The position numbers were made by a program, and so were the translations under genes. This document shows positions 1-9,324 of a DNA stretch of 64,000 nt, one piece after another. Each line of letters begins with the position of its first letter. The stretch's first letter is position 1. This DNA is from Dictyobacter alpinus (GTDB lineage Bacteria > Chloroflexota > Ktedonobacteria > Ktedonobacterales > Ktedonobacteraceae). Below the pieces are notes generated by a model. That model did not search any database, had not been told where the DNA came from, and saw only the letters and a program-made list of their open reading frames with translations. The stretch covers positions 1,674,001 to 1,738,000 of the forward strand of contig NZ_BIFT01000001.1 of assembly GCF_003967575.1 (NCBI RefSeq), read 5' to 3'.

Positions 1-716
1 GGGACGGCCACATCAATATCGACGCCGCGCGATCCGGCAAACAGAAAATCTGGCTGGATACGGGCATTCACCGTGGTCTTAGCACCATCCTGGTTATACG
101 TTACTTCCGTATTAATTAAGCCCAGGCCTATGCCTTCAGAATATTTATTGACCTGAAACCCAAATGGTCCCATTAATTGACCATGAATATGAATGGCACC
201 GATATCATTACTAATGATGATTTTCTGGCGGGGCTGCGACTGAAAAAAGTAGCTCTCAGTAGCATTCTGTGTCCCTATTTTGTTGACGATGCCAACTGCA
301 ATCAGACCAATCACCAGCGCAATCGCCAGGGTTACCAGTAGAATACGGCCCAGGTCATTCTCCTCACGACGAGGGAAGCGCCATGCGGGCGGAATTGGTT
401 GACCAGCATAGAACAGTGGTACAACAGATGTTGGGACAGTCCCAATATTCGGTGGTAATGAAGCCGGCACATTCGTTCCAGCTTCTGCTTCGACTGATTG
501 GACAGGCTCGTTCTCAACTGCTTCGGCTTCAATAGTTTCAACCACTTCAGGTGCAATCGCCAGCTCATTCTCAGATGTATCCGTATCCGGAGCTGTCAAT
601 TCCTGGATTGGCGCCTGCTTGTCTTTCTCTCCGGACTGAGAAGCCCTGGATAGTTGTTTCTTATCCGTGGTAGATTTTTCGCCTGTCTCAAGATATGAGG
701 AATCTGGTTTACTCAT
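1..716 (-). CDS. Membrane-anchored beta-rich (DUF4097-like) protein, partial
   Basis: The gene reads leftward off the window edge; 238 residues are visible from an ATG at 716. Residues 1-120 are polar, acidic and probably disordered. One membrane helix lies at about 122-146, followed by an extracytoplasmic part that begins like the next gene (a HIHGQ motif against HIHNG there). That similarity suggests a paralog with a DUF4097-type repetitive beta fold. Function is unknown; members of this fold are often called putative adhesins, but nothing here proves adhesion. It lies downstream of its paralog on the same strand, 171 bp away, so the two may be co-transcribed. Confidence 0.6.
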   Translation of the reverse strand, partial: MSKPDSSYLETGEKSTTDKKQLSRASQSGEKDKQAPIQELTAPDTDTSENELAIAPEVVETIEAEAVENEPVQSVEAEAGTNVPASLPPNIGTVPTSVVPLFYAGQPIPPAWRFPRREENDLGRILLVTLAIALVIGLIAVGIVNKIGTQNATESYFFQSQPRQKIIISNDIGAIHIHGQLMGPFGFQVNKYSEGIGLGLINTEVTYNQDGAKTTVNARIQPDFLFAGSRGVDIDVAV

Positions 717-887
717 TACTTGCCCCTTCATGCGCTCTTCTAAGCAATCAGAAATGCTGCTTGCATAAGATAGATAGATATATTGCATGTTCTGTGCGAT
801 AGCATCACAGCATAATTCAACCCCTACAACCCACACCCCTGCTACCCACAATCGGAGTGGCAAGAACAAAACTAAAGTCGACAATAA

Positions 888-1988
888 TTAATTGTTTTCA
901 TTGATCTCAACGTTGCCTGATAGTGTGGCGATCCCAATCTGGGCCCGTGGAGCAGGACCCACCACATCACTGTCAAAGGCATTATCGATGGAACCATTTT
1001 CGGCCCGGATGTGCAGCGCAAAACTAGCAGTGGATGGTAGTGCTACCTCGATGTTACCTGTGCGCGTCTCAAAACTGTATTTACTTCCAGCTTCGACATT
1101 GCCATCGAAGGCGATTTTGCCATCCTGCGTGCTCAGCCGTGAAAATCTTGATAGGTAGGCATTCACCAGCTCGATATGGCCCTGATAGGTACTGAAAAAG
1201 GTCTGTCCCTGGATCTGATCCACGTCAATGGCTCCGTCGTGTGCCTTGAAGATGATACGGCCAGAACCACTATTCACATTTTGTGCATTGATAGAATCGC
1301 TCACCTCAACATCCATATTGCCACTCACCCCTTCGATATACGCGGAACCATGCTGAACACTGGCCTGAATATCAACGCTCGGAGGAACCGTCACATCCAG
1401 ATCGGTGTCCTGATCATCCGGAGCTGTATCTTTTTGCCGTCTGGCATCAATAAGCACGGTATGACCACGATCAACGACACGCGCATCTACATTCGGGCCA
1501 GCAACTGTACCCAAAATCCAATCCGGCGTAGTTTTATTGGTGGAAATGGTGACCGCGCCCTCGCTTCCGTTATGAATATGCACCTTGCCCTGCTGATTGT
1601 GAATAATCACACGGACGGGCTGGCTGACTTGCAGGTGTTGGATGGCCGGTAATTTGGCTTGCACCATCCCTTTAAACAGGTTGCCACCGCCAGCAAACAG
1701 GAAGATAAGTAAAAATATAATCAGTGCAGGAGGAATAAACTTTATGCAGGTACCGATGATAGAAAAGCGCTCTGTAGGGATCAGCTTTTCGCCAGCGTGC
1801 CGGGGATGCGAAAAGCTTTCCGCTGGAGCTTTATAATCATCAGGATGTTGATAGAGGGGTACGGCCGCTTGTTCCAGATGTGGCTGCCGATATGGATCAA
1901 CGTTACTGGGAGAGGTTGGCTCTACATGTGCGTTAAAAGGTTGTCCAGATTCTGCTGAGTCTCCAAATGATGCTTTTTGATTGTCCAT
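888..1988 (-). CDS. Membrane-anchored beta-rich (DUF4097-like) protein
   Basis: 366 residues. A polar, Pro/Gln/His-rich cytosolic segment (1-75) precedes one membrane helix at about 84-103. The rest is outside the membrane and consists of repeated short beta-strand units alternating V/I/D/G/N (for example VHIHNGSEGAV and GNIEVALPSTA), which is the look of a DUF4097 beta-solenoid. It has the same architecture as the partial gene to its left, and the two probably arose by duplication. No catalytic motif is visible. It begins 161 bp from the end of the ccm operon and may form a separate unit. The role is unknown. Confidence 0.65.
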   Translation of the reverse strand: MDNQKASFGDSAESGQPFNAHVEPTSPSNVDPYRQPHLEQAAVPLYQHPDDYKAPAESFSHPRHAGEKLIPTERFSIIGTCIKFIPPALIIFLLIFLFAGGGNLFKGMVQAKLPAIQHLQVSQPVRVIIHNQQGKVHIHNGSEGAVTISTNKTTPDWILGTVAGPNVDARVVDRGHTVLIDARRQKDTAPDDQDTDLDVTVPPSVDIQASVQHGSAYIEGVSGNMDVEVSDSINAQNVNSGSGRIIFKAHDGAIDVDQIQGQTFFSTYQGHIELVNAYLSRFSRLSTQDGKIAFDGNVEAGSKYSFETRTGNIEVALPSTASFALHIRAENGSIDNAFDSDVVGPAPRAQIGIATLSGNVEINENN

Positions 1989-2149
1989 CTTTTACCCCCA
2001 CCTTCTACAACATGCCGGAAATCATCACAATCAAAATTGCCAGAATACGCATTGGTTCAAAGACAAAACCCATCCCGTCTCGTCAGGTCTGTTTAACAGT
2101 ATTGTACTACATTATGACGAAGCAGGATGGGAAAGGGGATGTTGCTGTG

Positions 2150-2650
2150 CTATTTCTTCGTATGCACGAGGTGTTCCTGGCTATCTTTGCTATGGTTGGC
2201 GATGGCAAATGGGATACGCCAGACAAACAGGAAGACCATATTAGTAATCAGAGTGACCAGTCCAAAGGTTAAGGCGGTCACGGCGGTGGGCAGGCTCTGC
2301 TCAAACACGAAGTGCAGGATGACACCGAGTGGCCAGGAGGCAACCCAGGCCCAGGCGGTTTTGCGCGCCATCTGCTTTGGCTCATTCATGAGGTCACGGC
2401 GGAAGGCTCCCATAAAAGGTGCGATCAAGAACCAGCTCAAGGCAAAGGGGAACGCGGTCCAGAGGACGCGCAGGATCGCGGAGAGTCCGGCATCTTCTCC
2501 GTGGCTCTGACGACCAATGACGGCGAAAATAATAAAGGCCAGAATGTCTCCGAATACCAGTATCCACAGACGCTGAGACTCTTTTTTATTGGTAGGCTTG
2601 CTGGCTTGAAGAGCCGAGCCAGCTACGGTGGTATTATCTTTTACAGCCAT
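2150..2650 (-). CDS. DUF3054 family membrane protein
   Basis: 166 residues from the ATG at 2650. This start has an AGGAAG ribosome site about 6 bp upstream and sits 1 bp after the ccmD stop; a GTG ten codons earlier would overlap ccmD. Four hydrophobic helices are predicted. The family signature is visible as GDILAFIIFAVIGR near the N-terminus and the FPFALSWFLIAPFMGAF segment after it. The family has no established function. Being last in the ccm operon suggests co-expression with cytochrome c maturation, but it is not a known Ccm component. Confidence 0.75.
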   Translation of the reverse strand: MAVKDNTTVAGSALQASKPTNKKESQRLWILVFGDILAFIIFAVIGRQSHGEDAGLSAILRVLWTAFPFALSWFLIAPFMGAFRRDLMNEPKQMARKTAWAWVASWPLGVILHFVFEQSLPTAVTALTFGLVTLITNMVFLFVWRIPFAIANHSKDSQEHLVHTKK

Positions 2651-2651
2651 C

Positions 2652-2804
2652 TTAATCTTCCTTTTCTTGCTGGTATTCACGTACCAGTTCTTCTACGGCG
2701 GCCAGTTCGGTACGTACACCACGCAGGCGCATGGCTAAGACGGCCAGATACAAGCAGATGCCCAACCAGGCAATAATATAAGCAATAATCAAATATGTTT
2801 GCAC
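2652..2804 (-). CDS. ccmD: CcmD-like heme exporter subunit
   Basis: 50 residues from a GTG at 2804, with AGAGG about 10 bp upstream. One membrane helix (residues 4-24) is followed by a charged tail (RLRGVRTELAAVEELV). Length, topology and position directly after ccmC match CcmD, the small protein that in System I helps release heme-loaded CcmE from the CcmABC complex. Sequence conservation in this family is weak, so the call rests on size, topology and synteny. Confidence 0.75.
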   Translation of the reverse strand: MQTYLIIAYIIAWLGICLYLAVLAMRLRGVRTELAAVEELVREYQQEKED

Positions 2805-2823
2805 GATGTTTGTCCTCTTTTTT

Positions 2824-3570
2824 TTATTCCACGCTGGCACGCAATTGCTGTGCCGCCGCCTGTAGGCGCTGTAGATGATAGGCCTGCACCAGCATAAAAG
2901 CGTATAACAATGTGATCGCAAGCAGTGAGACCAGCAAGGTTGTCACGGCCTGCGGGGGGAGTGCTCCATTGGCATTCAACTGGGCGGTTGGATGCTGCCC
3001 GCGCCACCAGTTCACTGATAGATAGATGATTGGCACGTCGATAGCTCCAATGATACCAATAACGGCACCGGCTCGTGCGCCATCGCTTCCTGGTCCCATA
3101 TAGCTGCGCAGCATGATATAGCCGACATACATAAACCAGAGAATCAAGGTAGCTGTCAGGCGTGCATCCCAGACCCACCAGGCACCCCAGATGGGCTTGC
3201 CCCATAGTGAGCCAAGGATCAATGTAATCGTCAAAAAGACCACTCCAACTTCGGCGGAGGCGCGGGACAGCCAATCCAGCCGTTGATCCCTTTTGAAGAG
3301 ATAGACGATACCACTAACTGCGAGAATCACAAATGAGAGCATTCCTACCCATGCCGTTGGGACGTGGAAGTAGAAAATACGCTGTGTCTCGCCCTGCAGC
3401 GCATCCAGAGGAGCATAGAAAAAGATCATCCAGAGCGACACGGATAGCGTGAGGGCGGTAAGTCCTCCCAGGATAAGTGATACCAGGGGCAAGCGCGATT
3501 GAGCCGCTACGGACTGGTGGCGCGCGACACGTTGTCCCTGTGCATCGGGTAGCTGATTTGCTAAAGCCAT
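2824..3570 (-). CDS. ccmC: Heme transporter permease CcmC
   Basis: 248 residues from ATG 3570 (GAGG 9 bp upstream); an in-frame TTG at 3600 lacks a good site. Six membrane helices are predicted, with the tryptophan-rich heme-handling motif WGAWWVWDARLT in the periplasmic loop typical of CcmC. With CcmA, CcmB and CcmD it forms the complex that loads heme onto CcmE on the outer face of the membrane. The length fits the family (about 240). It lies in the operon after ccmB with an 87-bp gap. Confidence 0.93.
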   Translation of the reverse strand: MALANQLPDAQGQRVARHQSVAAQSRLPLVSLILGGLTALTLSVSLWMIFFYAPLDALQGETQRIFYFHVPTAWVGMLSFVILAVSGIVYLFKRDQRLDWLSRASAEVGVVFLTITLILGSLWGKPIWGAWWVWDARLTATLILWFMYVGYIMLRSYMGPGSDGARAGAVIGIIGAIDVPIIYLSVNWWRGQHPTAQLNANGALPPQAVTTLLVSLLAITLLYAFMLVQAYHLQRLQAAAQQLRASVE

Positions 3571-3657
3571 AAAAACGTTCCTCAAAAGGGCTCCCCTCAA
3601 GATGGATCGCCTGGAACGGCGCTACGAGATCATCTGGAGTCCCTATAAGCTAGCTAA

Positions 3658-4347
3658 TTATTCCTCAACAACATATTGAAAAAGCAGCGTCGAGACGCTG
3701 AGAAAAATCACATCAAAGGCGATCAGCAGTCCTAACCATGGTGGCTCGTTGACTGCTGGCACCAGTAACATACTGGTTGCGCGCACCGCGCTGATAACGA
3801 CCGGTACGACCAATGGAAAAATCAGAATCGGCAATAATAATTCTTTGGCCTGGGTGGTTGCCGCCATGACCGAGAAAAGTGTGCCGACCGCGGCAATTCC
3901 CAGGGCTCCGAGCAAGGCAATCGGCATCAGTGCCAACAAGGTTGATCCCTGCCAGATGGGTAGATTAAACAGGACCGCAAAAACTGGCAAGGCAATAATT
4001 TCTACTACTCCGATAAATAGCAAATTTCCCAGTAGTTTGGCAAGATAGATGGCTTTGCGATCAACCGGCGTCAGTAATAACCGATCCAGCATACTTTGCT
4101 CGCGCTCAGCCGCCACGGTCCGTCCCAGTCCCAGCAGGCTAGCGAAAATAAAGGCCACCCAGAGCGCACCGGGAGCGATATCAGCCACATTACTGGCATG
4201 CAGGTCAAAAGTAAAATTAAAGATTACCAGCACCAGCAAGGCGAACATACCCATTCCGATCCAGGTCTGTTTGCTGCGTAGCTCGTAGCGAATATCTTTC
4301 CAAAGGACCGCCCAGAGCTGACTGAAGAAGAGGCGCGCCATTGTCAT
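3658..4347 (-). CDS. ccmB: Heme exporter permease CcmB
   Basis: 229 residues with six predicted membrane helices and the CcmB hallmark near residues 65-100 (GALWVAFIFASLLGLGRT followed by AAEREQSMLDRLLL). It is the ABC permease partner of CcmA in the CcmABCD heme-handling complex. Its start overlaps the ccmA stop by 4 bp (ATGA), implying translational coupling. Length matches the family (about 220). Confidence 0.93.
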   Translation of the reverse strand: MTMARLFFSQLWAVLWKDIRYELRSKQTWIGMGMFALLVLVIFNFTFDLHASNVADIAPGALWVAFIFASLLGLGRTVAAEREQSMLDRLLLTPVDRKAIYLAKLLGNLLFIGVVEIIALPVFAVLFNLPIWQGSTLLALMPIALLGALGIAAVGTLFSVMAATTQAKELLLPILIFPLVVPVVISAVRATSMLLVPAVNEPPWLGLLIAFDVIFLSVSTLLFQYVVEE

Positions 4348-5114
4348 GTCACGACCTCCTGGTAGCGCTGGACAAGCTCCTCATGCGTCAGGCTTGCCGC
4401 CTCGTGTTGATAGACCACACGTCCTCCTGCCAGGATCACAATATGATCGCTCCAGGTCAAGGCTCGCTCTAGATTATGGGTGGTAAACAGTATACTACCA
4501 CCACGCGTCGTATGTTCTGCTAACAGGACCTCGACCAACCGATTACCATCCTGATCCAGACCAGTATCGGGCTCATCAAGTAAGAGCAGGCTGGGGCTAT
4601 GTAATAAGGCTCTGACCCAGGCGACGCGCTGCACCTGTCCACGTGAGAGGGAGCGAATTCTATCTTTCGTGCGCCGCTCCATGCCAACCTGCTGCAACAG
4701 CGCCATGGCTCGTTCGCGTGCCTGTTTCACCCCATAGAGCTGACCAAAGAACAGGAGATTCTCCAATACCGTCAGCTCTTCGTAGAGATAAGGCTGATGG
4801 GCCACAAAACCGATCCGCCGACGAATCTCCTGTAGCTCATAACGACTATCCAGACCTTCTATCAAGAATGTACCAGAGCCGGCTTTACCCAGGCCTGCCA
4901 GGATACGCAGGAGCGTCGTTTTGCCGGCGCCATTTGCTCCCAGCAAGACCATACGTTGTCCGCGCGGTAAGGCCAGATTGATATTACGCAGCACAGGCTT
5001 CAGGGCATAACTCTTCTTGAGGTGAGAGATTTCGATTGCCAATGCAACCGTCTCATCTCCATCAGGAAGTTCTATCTGCTGTATCCCCACTGTCCCCTTG
5101 CCTACCCTGCTCAT
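4344..5114 (-). CDS. ccmA: Heme exporter ATP-binding protein CcmA
   Basis: 256 residues, cytosolic ABC ATPase. Walker A GANGAGKTT lies at about 59-67, the signature LSRGQVQR is a variant of LSGGQ-R, Walker B is LLLLDEPD, and the switch His is in FTTHN. It powers release of holo-CcmE from CcmC. A 25-residue N-terminal extension precedes the ABC fold. Both ends overlap neighbouring genes by 4 bp, so it is tightly coupled in the ccm operon. The Gly-to-Arg change in the signature motif is also found in other ABC ATPases of this class. Confidence 0.93.
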   Translation of the reverse strand: MSRVGKGTVGIQQIELPDGDETVALAIEISHLKKSYALKPVLRNINLALPRGQRMVLLGANGAGKTTLLRILAGLGKAGSGTFLIEGLDSRYELQEIRRRIGFVAHQPYLYEELTVLENLLFFGQLYGVKQARERAMALLQQVGMERRTKDRIRSLSRGQVQRVAWVRALLHSPSLLLLDEPDTGLDQDGNRLVEVLLAEHTTRGGSILFTTHNLERALTWSDHIVILAGGRVVYQHEAASLTHEELVQRYQEVVT

Positions 5115-6358
5115 CGCCGCGCACTCTCCTTTTCGCTCATCAATGTCCGCAGACGAGCCTTGGTTCGATTGCGCTGTTTTTCATAGCGCTCTTTATTGAT
5201 TTTGCCAGCTTCATACTCTTTGTCAAGTGTTAGTAGTTCCTGTAACAGAGCCTGCTCACTACCTGCCTCGGCCTCGGGTGCTTTCTCAGCCACCGTTTTC
5301 TGGACATCCTTCTTCTGCTTAACAGGACTGGCCTGACGTTTGCGTCTGGCGCGTAACAAGAACCAGGTCATTACCAGCAGAGCGACCACGACCAGCAGAC
5401 CAACGAGCAACCAGATCAAGCCGGCGTTAAATGATGGGGAATTATCATTGGCGTTCGGCACCGTCAGTCCATCTATTGTCAGCGAGACACGGCTATGCGC
5501 GGGCAATACCGAGCTCTTAAATGCATGGTAGGCATGATTATCAGCGTTCACCACACCGCTTGAGGTTACATCATGCGAGCTAGCATGCAAGCCTGGATCG
5601 ACCAGTATAGAGAGAGAGACCGTTGGATATTGAGTCTGATAGATGAAATTATAGCTGGAACTGCTATAAGGCACCTCATAGGAATAAGAGAACTCGTTGC
5701 TTCCCGGTAACAGGGCCGCGTCAGACGCAAAGCCTTCTGGCACCTGCAGTACCTCATAACCTGTGAATCCATTCCCCAGTGTGATGTTTTTGACGCCTGC
5801 TGGTAAGGAGAACAGGAGGGCATTGGGCTTACCCTTACTGGCATTCAAGGATCCAACATAGGTCTTATTATTCAGGTTCTGGAAGGAGAAGACCTGCGAA
5901 ACGTTGAGCAAACCCTTCGAGGGATCAGCCTGGCGGATCAGCAGGGTGGATTGCACGATGGCGACATTATCGGTACTTGTCGTAGCCTCATAAACCTGCA
6001 CATTGGCAACCTGGCCGGACTGTGTGTTCAGGGTTACAGCTTTACTGATATACTGGGCCTTCTGAAAGTTGGTGTAGACCACATAGTTGATAGTCTGGTC
6101 GGTGGCCAGTTTTGTGAACGAGAATTTGCCCTGGGCATCAGTTTTGACCGTGCCAACGTCCCGTGTACTGCTCCCCTGCGCCATCTGCAAGGTCACTGGC
6201 TGGTTAGCAACAGGCGCACTTTTATTAGTCGCATTGACTACCTGTCCCGAGATCTGGCCATCTTCGGTGGCGGCATGGGCCATAGGAGCCTGCCAGAACA
6301 GCAACAGCAGCGAGAACAGTGCGAGCAATAGCAGGCTACTCTTGATCGGTTTTCGCAT
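5111..6358 (-). CDS. Secreted or membrane-anchored protein with regulatory-like beta domain, ccm operon
   Basis: 415 residues. A signal peptide (1-29, ending AHA) is followed by a carboxypeptidase-regulatory-like beta sandwich (about 33-125, GQISGQVVNATNKSA onward), a second beta-rich region, one membrane helix at about 318-338 and a basic, coiled-coil C-terminal tail (LDKEYEAGKINKERYEKQR). That tail resembles the helical tail of the next gene, the CcmI-like protein. It overlaps ccmA by 4 bp and the CcmI-like gene by 23 bp. It is not a canonical Ccm component; an assembly or scaffolding role outside the membrane is inferred only from position. Confidence 0.6.
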   Translation of the reverse strand: MRKPIKSSLLLLALFSLLLLFWQAPMAHAATEDGQISGQVVNATNKSAPVANQPVTLQMAQGSSTRDVGTVKTDAQGKFSFTKLATDQTINYVVYTNFQKAQYISKAVTLNTQSGQVANVQVYEATTSTDNVAIVQSTLLIRQADPSKGLLNVSQVFSFQNLNNKTYVGSLNASKGKPNALLFSLPAGVKNITLGNGFTGYEVLQVPEGFASDAALLPGSNEFSYSYEVPYSSSSYNFIYQTQYPTVSLSILVDPGLHASSHDVTSSGVVNADNHAYHAFKSSVLPAHSRVSLTIDGLTVPNANDNSPSFNAGLIWLLVGLLVVVALLVMTWFLLRARRKRQASPVKQKKDVQKTVAEKAPEAEAGSEQALLQELLTLDKEYEAGKINKERYEKQRNRTKARLRTLMSEKESARR

Positions 6359-6695
6359 AGGACTCCTTTAGTTTTTGCAACTGTTCTTCAATCTCTGTAT
6401 CAATCTCTTGTTCACGCTCATAACGGGACTTCAAGGCGGTGAGGGCACGACGCATATAGCGCTCACGTAAAGAACGATAATCGGGTTCCTCAATATTGCC
6501 CAGTTGATAATCCAGTTCAACTTCCTGGATAGCCGAACGAGCAAGTTGCTCACTTTCAGCCAGTTCGCTTGACTCGACCATGGGCTCGTTTGTCTCTCCA
6601 TTGGCTGGCTTGTTTTGTGCTGGCCGTCGATAGAGCGGATATAATACAAATGCCAGTGCCAGCAGCCCCAGCACAACGGCAATAAGCAGCGCCAT
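6336..6695 (-). CDS. CcmI-like short membrane protein
   Basis: 119 residues. One N-terminal membrane helix (1-21) is followed by an acidic, helical cytosolic region with heptad character (LDYQLGNIEEPDYRSLRERY). The pattern matches the N-terminal helix plus leucine-zipper-like part of CcmI/CycH, without the TPR domain that holds apocytochrome in proteobacteria. It sits directly after ccmH (1-bp overlap, TGATG). A role helping the CcmF/CcmH heme lyase is inferred. Confidence is higher for operon membership than for the name. Confidence 0.6.
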   Translation of the reverse strand: MALLIAVVLGLLALAFVLYPLYRRPAQNKPANGETNEPMVESSELAESEQLARSAIQEVELDYQLGNIEEPDYRSLRERYMRRALTALKSRYEREQEIDTEIEEQLQKLKESYAKTDQE

Positions 6696-7285
6696 CAGTT
6701 TGCCTCCCTTATGGGTCGCCTGAAGAGCGGGTCATCAACGGCAAGTTCTTGTTCAAGTTGAGCACGATAGCGCTCTAAATCTGCATCCTCTGCATTCAGG
6801 ATTACTGGTTCCGCGCTAGCATCGGCAGGCTGGACAGTGGTTGAAGTCGCTGGAGCCAGACGCGCATCTTTGCTCCAATCCCGTACTACCAGAAAAAGGA
6901 AGATAAATCCGGCCAGCATCAGCACGATCGGAACAATCCAGGCCAGCAGGGTAAAGCCTTGCCACTGTGGGACCCAGACAATATTCCCTTCCCCATAACG
7001 ACTGGCGAAATATTGGATGATCTCAGAGTCGGATTTACCAGCCTGGACCTGCTGGCGAATAATGCCGCGCATCTGTAATGCCAGCCCTGATGGGGCGTCT
7101 GCTACCGATTCTCCCTGACACACGGGACAACGTAGCTGCGCTGCGATGTTGTGGACCCGTTGATCGACCGTTGGCTGCTTCGGGGTCGCGAATAATAACC
7201 AGGACCAGACAGCGGCGATCAGGGCAACGGTGGCCAGCAGTAGAAAGAGCGAACGTTTCTGGGAAAGCTTGTTTTTCGCCATCAT
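6695..7285 (-). CDS. ccmH: Cytochrome c maturation thiol protein CcmH
   Basis: 196 residues. It has an N-terminal helix (12-33), the CcmH thiol motif LRCPVCQ with Cys53 and Cys56, a three-helix bundle ending ASRYG, then a second membrane helix (about 100-125) and a short acidic cytosolic tail. CcmH keeps the apocytochrome CXXCH thiols reduced and presents them to CcmF. The site GGAGG lies 9 bp before the ATG. The start overlaps the ccmF stop by 4 bp. Confidence 0.93.
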   Translation of the reverse strand: MMAKNKLSQKRSLFLLLATVALIAAVWSWLLFATPKQPTVDQRVHNIAAQLRCPVCQGESVADAPSGLALQMRGIIRQQVQAGKSDSEIIQYFASRYGEGNIVWVPQWQGFTLLAWIVPIVLMLAGFIFLFLVVRDWSKDARLAPATSTTVQPADASAEPVILNAEDADLERYRAQLEQELAVDDPLFRRPIREAN

Positions 7286-9315
7286 GCGATCACACCTCCA
7301 TCCGCGACTTGCTCCGGCTTCTCTTTAACGCTCTCTTTTTCAACCACTGTACGCGGCCGCACCGCAGTAGCGAGGCGGCGGCGCGTCGGCCACCAGCAGA
7401 GAATGCCACCCAGGATCATCAACAGGCCTCCCCACCAGACAAAGGGAACGAGAGGATTAATAAAGACACGGATCGTAGCCTGCGCGGCCCCTTGCCAATC
7501 CGCCAGATAGACATATACATCGGTCGCCACAAAGGTCTTGATCTCAATGACGCTGGTTGGCTGATCAGGATAGTTGCTATAGATCACACGACCGGGATAC
7601 ACATAGCTTTGTAGCTTGCCATCACGCCAGATCTGTACCTGGGCAGAGATCGTCTCTTTATCGCTATCCTTTTCATCAATATTGCCCAGATAGGTGAGGC
7701 GATAACCCGCCACATTCATATCCTGTCCCGGTTTGAGCGTAGCATCCTGCTGCTGCTGAAAATAATGCGAACCAATGATACCCGCCACCAGGAAGACCAG
7801 TCCCAGGTGCACAATATAGCCACCATAGCGCTGACGATAGCGCTGGAAGAGCATATAGACCGCTCGTGGATAGGATTCACCATGGCGATGGCGCACACGC
7901 GCTCCACGCCAGATTTCATACAGGATGGCGCCAGCGGTAAAAGTACAGACGGTAAAACCAATATTGGCCGCCACATCGGTAATGCCCAGCACAGGTAAGA
8001 CCAGAGCACAGAGCGCCGCCAGAATGGCAGGAGTACTGATATTGCGCCAGAGGGCCGTCAAAGAGGTACGTCTCCAGGCCAGGAGAGGGCCAATACCCAT
8101 CGCCAGCACCAGCAGTACGATCATTGGGGCGACCACCTGATTATAAAATGGTGGTCCCATCGTCATTGTCTGGCCTCTAAACGACGCCGAGATCAATGGG
8201 AAGAGGGTGCCCCATAAGATGGCAAAGGTCATACCAACCAGCAAAAGATTATTCAGCAGGAAAACACCCTCACGCGACACCACGGAGTCAAACTCCTGTT
8301 CAGCGCGCAAGGCTGGCAGGCGGAAAAAGAAGAGGGCGCTCGAAAAGAGCAGCACCACCGCCAGAAAACCAAAGAAGTAGGCCCCGATATCTGAATAGGC
8401 AAACGAGTGGACAGAGCTAATCAGTCCACTGCGCACCTCAAAGGTGCCAAAAATAGAGAGGGCAAAGGAGGCAATGACCAGGAAGAGGTTCCAGACCTTT
8501 AACATACCGCGTCGCTCTTGTACCATGGTTGAATGCAGGAACGCGGTCGCGGTCAGCCACGGCAGCAGCGCGGCATTCTCAACAGGATCCCAGCCCCAAT
8601 AGCCACCCCAACCCAATACATGATAGGCCCACCAGGCACCTAACAGCAACCCGGCCGTTTGCAAGGTCCAGGCCGCCAGCATCCAGCGACGAATCGAACG
8701 TAACCATTCAGCATTCAAGCGTCCTGTGATCAGGGCCGCCACCGCAAAGGCAAACGGTAACGAAAAGCTCATATATCCCATTAATAGCATCGGCGGATGC
8801 ACCAGCATACCTGGATCCATCAACAAAGGATTCAAGCCAGCGCCATCTTTAGGCGCCACGGCCGAACGTACAAAGGGATTCGACAGGGTCGCCAGCATCA
8901 GCAGGAAGAAGCTTTCGATCCCCATCAGGGTCGCCATCACATAAGGAACAAACGCTGAGGGCGCCCGTTTAGAGGTAACCACAAATAGGGCGGAGAAGAG
9001 TGAGAGCACTAATGCCCAGTAAAGCAATGACCCTTCCTGCCCACCATAGAAAGCCGCCGTAACAAAATACCAGGCCATCGAGAGGCTTGAATGCTCGGCC
9101 ACATAGTTGACCCCGAAATCATGTCTCAAAAACGAGATCACCAGGGCCGCCGAAGCCAGCAACAAAAAGAAGGTCACGGCGAGCAGGCTACGCTTCGCAC
9201 TGGCCACCAATGGTGGAGCGGAACGCATGGCCCCCAAAATGGAGGCAATCACAGTGTACAGAGCGAAGCCCAGGGCCAGGATAAGAGCGATAATGCCAAG
9301 ATCTGAAAAATACAC
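7282..9315 (-). CDS. ccmF: Cytochrome c heme lyase CcmF
   Basis: 677 residues, about 15 membrane helices. The heme-handling WWD-type motif is visible in the form GWGGYWGWDPVENAALLPW, with the N-terminal segment AFYGGQEGSLLYW also typical of CcmF/NrfE. The start is taken as GTG 9315 because AAGGA lies 6 bp upstream; an in-frame TTG at 9321 abuts that site. CcmF receives heme from CcmE and ligates it to apocytochrome c. The length is as expected (about 650). Confidence 0.95.
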   Translation of the reverse strand: MYFSDLGIIALILALGFALYTVIASILGAMRSAPPLVASAKRSLLAVTFFLLLASAALVISFLRHDFGVNYVAEHSSLSMAWYFVTAAFYGGQEGSLLYWALVLSLFSALFVVTSKRAPSAFVPYVMATLMGIESFFLLMLATLSNPFVRSAVAPKDGAGLNPLLMDPGMLVHPPMLLMGYMSFSLPFAFAVAALITGRLNAEWLRSIRRWMLAAWTLQTAGLLLGAWWAYHVLGWGGYWGWDPVENAALLPWLTATAFLHSTMVQERRGMLKVWNLFLVIASFALSIFGTFEVRSGLISSVHSFAYSDIGAYFFGFLAVVLLFSSALFFFRLPALRAEQEFDSVVSREGVFLLNNLLLVGMTFAILWGTLFPLISASFRGQTMTMGPPFYNQVVAPMIVLLVLAMGIGPLLAWRRTSLTALWRNISTPAILAALCALVLPVLGITDVAANIGFTVCTFTAGAILYEIWRGARVRHRHGESYPRAVYMLFQRYRQRYGGYIVHLGLVFLVAGIIGSHYFQQQQDATLKPGQDMNVAGYRLTYLGNIDEKDSDKETISAQVQIWRDGKLQSYVYPGRVIYSNYPDQPTSVIEIKTFVATDVYVYLADWQGAAQATIRVFINPLVPFVWWGGLLMILGGILCWWPTRRRLATAVRPRTVVEKESVKEKPEQVADGGVIA

Positions 9316-9324
9316 AGTCAATCC

